NCBI GenBank assembly: GCA_963970005.1 | Contig: CAXAMN010021995.1 | Coordinates: 432,695-496,694 of the forward strand | Source of the DNA: Durusdinium trenchii | Taxonomy: Eukaryota > Sar > Dinophyceae > Suessiales > Symbiodiniaceae | Direction of reading: 5' to 3' | Length of the DNA stretch: 64,000 nt | In this document: positions 55,845 through 64,000 of the stretch, piece after piece | Layout: every line of letters begins with the position of its first letter | How positions within the stretch are numbered: the stretch's first letter is position 1 | Notes under the pieces: model-generated | The model's database searches: none | What the model saw: only the letters and a program-made list of their open reading frames with translations | Told to the model about the DNA's origin: nothing | Program-made: the position numbers and the translations under genes

Positions 55845-56305
55845 GTAACTAGTCGCCCCCGACTAGCTTTCAGGCTGCGCGTCATAGTGCTCAAAGAAGA
55901 CTTGGAGGCCAATGTGCCCCAAGTTCAGGCCTTGTTGGGCAAGTCGTGGGCCAAAATCCTCAGCCACTTATAAGAACCGGCAGTTCGTGACAAGAACATA
56001 CAATAATTCTGGGATTCCAAGCACCATTACTATTTCGATAGCCTTTACATGCCTTTACCGAACCACCAGCTGTTTTACTAAGGAGTTTACAGTAACACTA
56101 CAAGCCTTACAACACCAGATCAATGATTTTAAAAATGATCTTGGACTTCCAGGGAGAAGTATACAAGTTGGTTGCATGTGCACTTGTTTGTTTCTTCCCA
56201 GGAAAATCCCGAACGGCGAGGCGAGCCGGGTGGCCGGAGCCAGTTTCGCTGGCGTTTTTTCGCTGTTTTGCTGACTGCCAGGGGGAATCCCAGGGCACTG
56301 AGACC

Positions 56306-59300
56306 ATGCTGATGGCCAACTTTTGGAAGGACCGGCTGAGCGTTCTTATATGCTATAGATAAACATACTACAGTTTAAAGATGCATACTAGCTATTATAG
56401 TTCTACAGTTTATGATGTAATTATACTAATTGATTTGATTAATCTAAATCTGTGCCACGTGTGTGTGTGTGTGTATGTGTCGGGTGTAGTGGGCTATCCC
56501 AGCATCCCCACCTGCTCCAGTATGATGCCTACGAGACCCTCATGGTGGCAGGGCATCAGTTGAAGAATGACTGGTCACGACCGAATGGTCGGCCCTGGCA
56601 GGTCCGTGTAGCGCCTTGGGTCGATTCATTTGTTGGAGCGTACACGCGATGACCCCCTAAGAAGGACATGGTAGCAGTTTTTTAAACTCCAACTTTGCAG
56701 TGTTGAAGGAAACATTACTATGAAGGAAAACAAATGAACAATATATTAAAGACGGTTGAAGAGCTGCAGAATCTTGCCGACCATGCTTTGTGTTGCTTTT
56801 TGAGGAGGTATATTCTATCACATCCCAAGCCTTATGATTTTGGGTGATACGCGCGCCCATTGCAGCCCAGGTTCGCAACATCTACCCCAGCATGAGCGTG
56901 CCACGGGAGTACTATGATGATGGTTGCGACACTGGCTTTCTGGATGACCGTGCTGGCAACATGATCAACCCCAGAGTTGGGCACCCCTTGTATTTGCAGG
57001 CGCTGGGGCACCACTCGACTCTTTCTCGTTTGGTTCCGAAGGCCCAGAGGAAGGCCACATGAGACCTAATAATTCAATATTGATGACCTTGAATAGCAGG
57101 CTGGCGAGTCACAGGTGCCAGTCCAAATCGTGTTTGAGAACAGGTGCCCGGCGTCGGCTTTAATGATGTGGTCATCGAGACGCCTCTCCACAACATGTGC
57201 GCGGCACTGGAGCAAGAGGAGTGCCATGCCACAATTAGCCAAAGTTGGATTGCGGTGTGTACAGTTTAGATGAGTTTAGCAATAAAAGCGATCCACATTT
57301 ATGAGGTTTTGGAGTGTTTTCCATAGGAAACGACTGGGATGAGGTGCATAGCCTTGGCGCTCCGTGCCATTGTGATCCGTGGCCAGCAATTGCTATCGAA
57401 TCCCCTTGTGGGATACGTCACCGCGCCACGGCTCGAAGGTTGCTCTTTCAATTCCACGAATCCCCCAGGAGAAATGAGCTCGCAAACTTGGGCCATGAGC
57501 TGGAAAGATACACTCGAGATCACTCGAGTTATTCCACTCCAGAAGGAATCATCATCGGTAAGTGCAGGCCTGCTGTCAACCTTCACTAGAAACTACCACA
57601 GGTTGAGGGCACAACCTCTCAGCTCCATCCATGTTCTGGTGATGGCACCTCACCGGCAGGGCGTTCGTGGGTTGTTTTCGAAGCCCGAGGTGTTTAAGCA
57701 GCACAAGTGCGGCAGCATCGTGCATGCTCACTGGCAGATTATCACGACGCCCTTCGTCCCCAGCTCCGTGGATGTTCCTGGGGCTGAAGATTAGACCATG
57801 TCCAGTCTACCCATAATGAGTGACATCAGTTCCAATGTTATGTTCTTCTTCCACATGATCACAGATCTTTTTCCTTCGCCACAGAGGTGCAACTTATTCG
57901 GGCAGCACGCCTGAAGCAACGCTTTGGGCTTTGCGTGGGCTGTCAAGTGCTTGTGTCAGCCCCAACCGGGGTACCTTGGTTGGCAAGTTCAATGGCAAGA
58001 CGGTCTAGGTTCATGAAAGCTCTCAACCTTGACTGAAGTCACATGACATGAAATACATCAAAGGATAATAACTACTCGGGAACCCCTTTGGTTTCTTTTG
58101 ATTCAGTGGTCGTAAGCTACAAAGTACTGCATATGCTTGTCAAGGCAACACAGGTACAGTTGCTGTATGTACTTTGTGTTTGTTTTTTCTTCGGATCGAC
58201 TTGCCAGCAGGACATGCTGTCAAGGACTGCCTCAGAAGGCAAATGGACTATGGTCAATGGACAAAATCCTTCACCACTTGGAAAACCATACAGCATCACA
58301 CGCAGGAATCCCAAAATAACATTTTAGCGGGGTTGTGTGCATCAACAGTAGCAACAGTAGCACTGCCCTAGTAACCACATGATTTGTGTCCTTTCGCCTT
58401 GCAACCATTGCCCAACTCCCATCTTTTTACTGTGGAAGCAGATGCTGTCGGTGTTTGAAACCTACGGTTGTCACCGGCGCCACGTCGTGACCGAGACCGA
58501 CTTGGCCTCGGAGCGCTTGGTTCTGGAAACGGAGCACTTCGTGGTCTCCGCGCCCTTCGCCTGCCGCGAGCGCTGGCGCCTTTACTTGGCGCCCAAGCGG
58601 CACTCTCCAGTGGCTGGGCGGCAAGTTGGAACAGGCGCCAAGAGGTCAGGGGATCAACTCCAAGGGATCAACTCCAATGGCCTCAAATGTTTTTAGTTAG
58701 ATATGCAGAATCTAAATTTTTGACCATTGTGGACGTGGAATTGAAAGGCAGACTTCCCCACATGAATCTCACGAGCCCCACTGTAAGACTGAAACAAGCA
58801 AGCCAACTTGTGGTTGAATCATGGTGTGTCATTTCGGAAAATGGTCTCCGCTTGACAAACTTCAAGGGTGGGCATGTATGTTCCAAACCTGGCCAGACCT
58901 ATGGACAAAAGGTCAGACAGTCAAAGCTGAGCTGGTGGCTCTCTCTCTTGGAATTGTCTACATGGTGAGACAGCCTCAGCTTCCGTGCTTGAGGACTTCT
59001 TTCAAATCTTGCCCCTGGAGCTGGAGGATTTAGCACATGTGCTGAAGCGAGTGCTTCAAATGTCCCTTGGCGCTCATCAAGCTGAAACTCTTCACTCGTG
59101 TTTGGGATTTCGGCATGCTGGATGCAAACTCCTCGTGCGAGTCATGTTCACCGACTGCTACGGCAGATGTTATCGACGTAGGCAAGCTGAAAGAATGGAG
59201 GTACATCACATGAAGTCTCACCGAACTATTGCCAAAGCGGACGAAGAAGTTGGGTGAGACCGAAAATTTGTACGCAGTCCTCAGCCTGAACGCCAGGTAT

Positions 59301-60214
59301 TATTTTAAGCTGGACGACTGCCCTTTCAACATTGCTGTGTGGACTAGACCGAGTTGTGAGACCCAGCGCAGCAGCTGGTTTCACAAATTCAGGAGAGGGG
59401 GAATTTGCCTGGGTTTGCGTATTGTGACTCCCCTCACGGATTCCTGCCAGAGATCGGCGTTGAATATGCTGCAAACAAACTGGGTCTAGAAATCTTTACA
59501 ACTTCACATCGATCTGCCGAGACCAGATGCATTGATTGTGGAGGGTTCACAGTTTCAGGATGTTTGAGGCCTAAGAATGTGCTGAAATTCGTTGGAATTC
59601 GCCAGGCTTTGTGGTGGGTCTGAGAGTTCCTTGGCATGCCTGGCAGACGCATGCATATCACGTCTAGAGAGTTTCAAGGATTGTGCACTGGCCAGATTGG
59701 AAATTGGCCGATGTTTCAGTTCTGATAGTAGGTTACAACTACTTTCACTGGTACATCGGCTTCTACCCGCGGGGCAAAGCTGTCCCGCAGGGCTTCAAGA
59801 ATGCTACGGCCGGCTGGCTGCAAGTGCATGAGAATCAAGCGATGTGGGGTCCACAAGTTGAGCAATCCCACAGGCCTTCTGATGGTTCTGTCATTTTGAC
59901 TGGGGATTGATTCTGTCATATTCTGTCCACTTAGCAGCAGTCAATACTCCTGCCAAGGACATTGCACCCATGAAGAATCTTCCAGCTGCTTGGCTGTGTC
60001 GAGCCTAAAGTAGGCAAAAAGATGCCACCAACAAATGAAGAAAGGCAAGAGCACGAGAAGCTCAGATGCCCCTAAACATGTTTGAAGATCCCAGAAGCTT
60101 GGTGACACTGCTAGTGAGAGGGGTCCTGGAGTCCTACCTCTGACAGATCCCGAGGAAGACGATGCCATGATCATGCGGCAGTGGCTGGCGGAGCTAGAGA
60201 TGGTCAGGAACTAA
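56306..60214 (+). CDS. GalT-like hexose-1-phosphate nucleotidyltransferase, multi-exon
   Basis: About eleven exons. Resolved: 56306-56341 (MLMANFWKDRLS), 56503-56601 (LLQYDAYETLMVAGHQLKND), 56871-56999 (VRNIYPSMSVPREYYDD), 57144 to about 57256 (GVGFNDVVIETPLHNMCAAL), about 57340-57430 (ALALRAIVIRGQQLLSNPLV), 57690 to about 57765 (VFKQHKCGSIVHAHWQIITT), 57887-57946 (RLKQRFGLCVGC), 58442 to about 58610 (ERLVLETEHFVVSAPFACRE, then YLAPKRHS), about 58980-59080 (EDFFQILPLELEDLAHVLK), about 59300-59350 (FKLDDCPFNIAVWTRP), about 59734-59870 (YFHWYIGFYPRG) and 60147-60214 (DDAMIMRQWLAELEMVRN, TAA). The order matches galactose-1-phosphate uridylyltransferase and relatives of the HIT superfamily: an E-T-P-x-H strand, the active-site H-x-H-x-Q as HAHWQ, the second-domain R-L-V-x-E-T and a late F-H-W. 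Donors are GT except GC after exon 3. Which sugar or nucleotide it uses is not clear. Confidence 0.65.
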
Positions 60215-63044
60215 GTGACCTGATGGGAGTTGGAGTTGGTCAAATCTGTTGGTCGGTTTTTGGTACTATTCTGCTTTACCATTCAGTTGAATAGTTTTGA
60301 AGCCAAATGGTAGTGGTTTGCCTTTCGCAGTGATTGACAGTTGAGTGTGATATATTATTAAGAGATGACCCTGTAGATGAAGTTAGGTGGTCATAACATG
60401 TCATAACAATGCCTTCCATGATTCAAGGCATCAGGAAAACCTCCGCAGAATCTCTTGTGTGCTTTGATGATCTGACCGCAGATTCACTCATCGTGAGGCC
60501 GGAGATTCCCCATCCACCTGACTGAGCGAAGGTGGAGTGAACGGCGGATGTTAGCGCTAGCAGCATTTTCCAAAGAGACCAGGTAGCACTGCAAAAATGC
60601 AATGCTAAAGTTGGTCTCTTAGCTCTAGGAGTCATTCAGACTTTGGCCTTTGCGATTTACGAAAAGGGTGCCGGAAGCTCTAGCCGCTCGCCCGCTCTTC
60701 TTAGGCTTTGCCTCCACTGCTTCGTGGCTAACCTTCTGCCTTTGTTCGAGTTTTGAGGTCAGAGGTGTTGGGCCGGTCAGGACCTTAAAATTCTCAGAGC
60801 TTTAAAAAAAGACCAGGAAGGCCCGGAGGGCGGCCTTCCTGGGCATCGCGTTTCGATGGCCTTCTTTCTAAGACCCTTTCTGCGACGTCTTTGGGTCCCG
60901 TGGATTGATGCTCCTTGGCCCAAACGTGGTGCCATGACGCCCAACCCTTGGCCGTTGGACTGTTTCAGATGTGGGGGGCCTTTGTTAAGCTTTGCATCTA
61001 CAAATGTGTAAAATTCAAAGCCATTCCGTGACCGTGTCACAATGAAGACTACCTGGTGCGATACATGAACCGTTGGACGCGGAGCCATGGGACATTGGCA
61101 CCATTCACTTCAACATTTTGAGGCTGCAAGGGTGTGTGTGTTCCCAGGTCGTTTCGATCTTGGCGGCAGCCTATCATCTTGGGGATGAATTGAAAAGACT
61201 CACCATGTCTACAAGCCAAGGCCCTGATGCCATTCTACATAGCAGATGCACCTGGGCAGCACTGCACTATGTGGACTCTCCAAAGCTTGCTCCAAGTAGC
61301 ACGTCGTAACCTTCAGAAGCTCAAAGTTTTGAGCAAGAGAAATGAACACCTGCAGCTGTAGTCATCCCTTGTGTACAGAGTGAAGTTGCCTTGCGGAGCA
61401 GCTCAGGATGTCTTTGCCGGCAGCCTCTCCGATTTGCGTGGCCTTGGCGGATTGGGAAGGGCTCCAGCACTCTTCCAAGTGTTTAATAGTTGTACATCCT
61501 AAGCCCTTTTGGAAGTGCCAGAATGCCAAAAAAAGGCTACGTGCCTCGTCCCCAATGCTAGCTCCATGGCAGGCCAGCTCCGATGGCCGTGGAATGCCGT
61601 GCGGCCCATTGGTAGCAACACAGCTGGAATAACACTCGAGGCTTCTCGATGGACATTGACAGACTGAGTTCTTTCTCCGAAAAGAGCTTCAAACACAATT
61701 TAGACATAAATTGCACCCACCTTAGCCTATGAATGATATGAATGCCCCCCAGATCGGCATCCATTGTCAACTGGCACCTGTTGATGTTGCAAGGCACTAT
61801 GGGCAGAGCCTCCGTTCATGTACATCGTTGGCTGGTGCGAGCCTTAGGTTGGCTCCCCCTGGGTGCGGTCAATGCGTTCAAAAAGGCGAGGCGGATCGAC
61901 AGCATAGGAACAAGGACGCTACTAGAGGCTCCTGGCCTTTACTACTAGGAGCAAGAAGCAGGGGGCTCCTGGCATCGCTACTAGTAACAAGAAGCTAGTA
62001 GGAACAAGGACGCACCTGGAACCCTCCAGCAATATCCAGCAACTAAAGCGTCTACTCCGAGGCCCCCCTTCCTGCCATGGTATCCGCTCCTTTTCGCCTT
62101 CAGGCCACATTTGCTTCGACTGGTTTGAGCAGTGTTGTTGGTTTGTTTTCTCGAACCGCAAGGCGAAACGTGCCAAGCACTTAGTGGGCTTCAGGTGTCA
62201 GGTGTCAGATGTCAGGTAGCTTGTTTACTTGGAGGCAGTTCCAAATCACAGGCATCAGTGGTGGTGAATTGCTGGCACCAGTTGTGCGTTTGCACATTCA
62301 GCCACCAGTTGATGCCAGCAGCTTCCTCCACTGGGCGTACGGTAAAGCCTGGTAAAGCATGGGCTTTTGCAGCTGGATGTTGTGGAATTGGAGCAAGTCT
62401 TCTGGACATAATGCTGAGGTATGACCTGACCGACAAGCTTTTGGAACCTGCTCGGAATCAGGCCGGGCAGAAGGCTATGTCGGAGTCCAAAGCTAATCAG
62501 CTAATGAACAACTCTCAATGGACTCTGTTCGTCTCCAGAAGCTCACCTCAGAAAAAATGGAGTGAATGCTTGCGTCGCTACCTTGAAATTGCTGCGAGCA
62601 GAAAATAATGAAAATACGAGGTTCACTGAATGATGGTGAACAAGGCAGCTAGGTTTGATTGACGAGAATCAGAATGCATACTAATATCAATGTATCAAAG
62701 TGATCGCAATGATGTATTTTGTGAATGAATGTAGCATGGACATTCTTATGGAAATGGAATGCGATCGTCAATGCGAAAGCGAATGACAAGGGAATCTGAA
62801 CAATACCCAACGTACACCTCAGGCATGCCGGACAATTGGCGGTGACCAACTTGTGTTGTCATGCGGAAGCATGTAGACACGGCCGCAATTCTCAATTGAA
62901 AGATGTATATCAATGGACGAATCTGACATACAACCTCCTCCTCCTGGGACAAAACTCTAGAGGACCCAAACATGGACAGGCCATGACAGGCCCTTTGCCA
63001 AAGTGAGAGCCTATGAAAGCCTTACTGGTGAACCCCCCCCAAGT
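60215..63044. other. Mostly unassigned, scattered possible exons
   Basis: About 61402-61480 reads AAQDVFAGSLSDLRGLGGLG and may be an exon. The 158-codon frame ending at 62608 has a plausible helical tail (LLDIMLRYDLTDKLLEPARN) but a cysteine-rich start that looks intronic. A CTAGTAG repeat lies at 61912-62012. Confidence 0.3.
61912..62012. repeat. CTAGTAG-family repeat
   Basis: Units GGACGCTACTAGAGGCTCCT, 'GGCATCGCTACTAGTAACAA' and 'GAAGCTAGTAGGAACAAGGA', in the same sense as the array at 15231-15690. Confidence 0.85.
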
Positions 63045-63190
63045 CTTTCCCGTCCCTTGTGGCGGTGCAGGTGCCTGGTGGCCGTTACAGCTCAGCCATT
63101 GTGGAAGCTGCATGCGCTTCCGCCTTGAGGCACCGGTACCACGTGCCAGTGGTATGTGGAGAGATGTTTCACATCGAAGGCCCGAAGTGA
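63045..63190 (+). CDS. Unknown protein, last exon
   Basis: The + frame reads SFPSLVAVQVPGGRYSSAIV, EAACASALRHRYHVPVVCGE and MFHIEGPK before TGA at 63188. Its clean coding composition and abrupt stop suit a terminal exon. A different frame of the same bases is also open but is cysteine- and tryptophan-rich and less protein-like. No family was recognised and no upstream exon was tied to it. Confidence 0.4.
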
Positions 63191-63879
63191 AGGACTACTT
63201 AGCGCCATAGATGCAAAGAGATGGTGATTTGGTGAATTGGGTGATGGAGCCAGTCAAGTGCTTGTGAGTTGGAGCCAACTTCGAGGAGCTAGGCTGGTTG
63301 GCATTGAGTCTTTGTCACGAATGAATGGTCACGAGGTCCGGCTTTTCGCGCAGTATTTCCACTTGGTCCTGTGCCAAGGCAGTGCTTCAGAGCTTGTCAA
63401 ATGACTGTTTGCTGTTTAAGGTCTTGTCCACACTGCGTGTTGGTGGCGGCCCGTGCCGCGGCCCAAGGCTCCTTTGCGAGAGATGGATAGAGGCAGATTA
63501 TTCCTTGGACATGGTAGAAGGGTATTTTCTACAAGATGTGAACCCATGTAAACATAGCACAAATCTTGATAGCACTGGCTAGATGGTAGATGCGAGTCTT
63601 ACACTACACCAAAGTAGGTCCTATGGTACTATAGATGGGTCGCTCACGTCGCTTGGTGGTTTGCTGGTCAACTTGAGGTGAACCAGGAGGTGGGGTTCAT
63701 TTGCTGCTGACTCCCAACACCACCATCGAGGCCAGACTGATGTTTAGTGATTCTTGGAGAGTTGAAGCCTTGCACCTCAAGCAGGTGTATATATAAAATA
63801 TATATAAATAGTCACAAATTAAACATAATTATATAGTCTATAGTAGACTAATTATGCAAATCTTTCTTCACCCCACAAC

Positions 63880-64000
63880 ATGTCTGGAGACTTGAGCTGC
63901 ACACCACACATGGGGCACTCCGGAGAGGCTGGCGTGGTCCACCGCCCGCGCCTGGTCACTGGGAACCAGGCCTTGCGCTGTCCGAAGCTCATTGCCAACG
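63880..64000 (+). CDS. Possible gene start, truncated by the window edge
   Basis: ATG at 63880 opens a frame MSGDLSCTPHMGHSGEAGVV, HRPRLVTGNQALRCPKLIAN that runs to the window end. GC content rises here relative to the AT-rich 63780-63860 stretch, as at other first exons. The product cannot be named. Confidence 0.35.
   Translation, partial: MSGDLSCTPHMGHSGEAGVVHRPRLVTGNQALRCPKLIAN

Overview
This window reads as nuclear DNA of a dinoflagellate, most likely a Symbiodiniaceae-type alga; that placement is inference from sequence style, not from a search. The evidence is: coding sequence broken into short exons of about 30-400 nt, splice donors of GT, GC and GA type that restore reading frame and protein-family motifs, a relict spliced-leader-like 15-mer 34 nt upstream of one start codon, dispersed palindromic CTACTAGTAG-type repeats, many (TA)n, (GA)n and (CA)n tracts, and a bipartite plastid-type leader. 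Most of the longest open frames are not genes. The longest minus-strand frame (16992-18215) is a translated satellite. The real genes had to be reassembled from exons by hand.

Layout. Recognised or clearly coding genes, all on the + strand: C-terminal half of an amino-acid-permease-like transporter (1238-2796); NUDIX-like protein (5611-7656); unknown charged protein (8947-10440); DUF1295 / steroid-5-alpha-reductase-like membrane enzyme with a frameshift (10963-12241); unknown helical protein (12560-14990); unknown gene (18540-20281); PPR fragment (22768-23690); unknown gene (24749-25381); PPR protein with about one repeat per exon (26953-30290); TBC Rab-GAP (about 36000-37885); large intron-poor methyltransferase-like gene (38538-40796); protein with 55-residue tandem repeats followed by a GLTP domain (41758-44336); secreted-type aldo/keto reductase with seven exons (45972-48394); unknown gene (49224-49830); plastid-leader membrane protein (50142-50780); unknown four-exon gene (53633-54640); TMEM151-like membrane protein with a frameshift (54737-55844); GalT-like nucleotidyltransferase (56306-60214); an unknown last exon (63045-63190); and a possible gene start at the right edge (63880-64000).

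Between them lie repeat-rich stretches: a two-part satellite (16620-18190), a 460-bp CTAGTAG array (15231-15690), a degenerate GAGCTAAC array (31330-31565), a cluster of five small stem-loops (20714-20825), and many dinucleotide tracts. The genes do not form a metabolic pathway. Their shared orientation fits the unidirectional gene blocks known from dinoflagellate chromosomes. Exon boundaries are exact where stated and approximate where marked 'about'.
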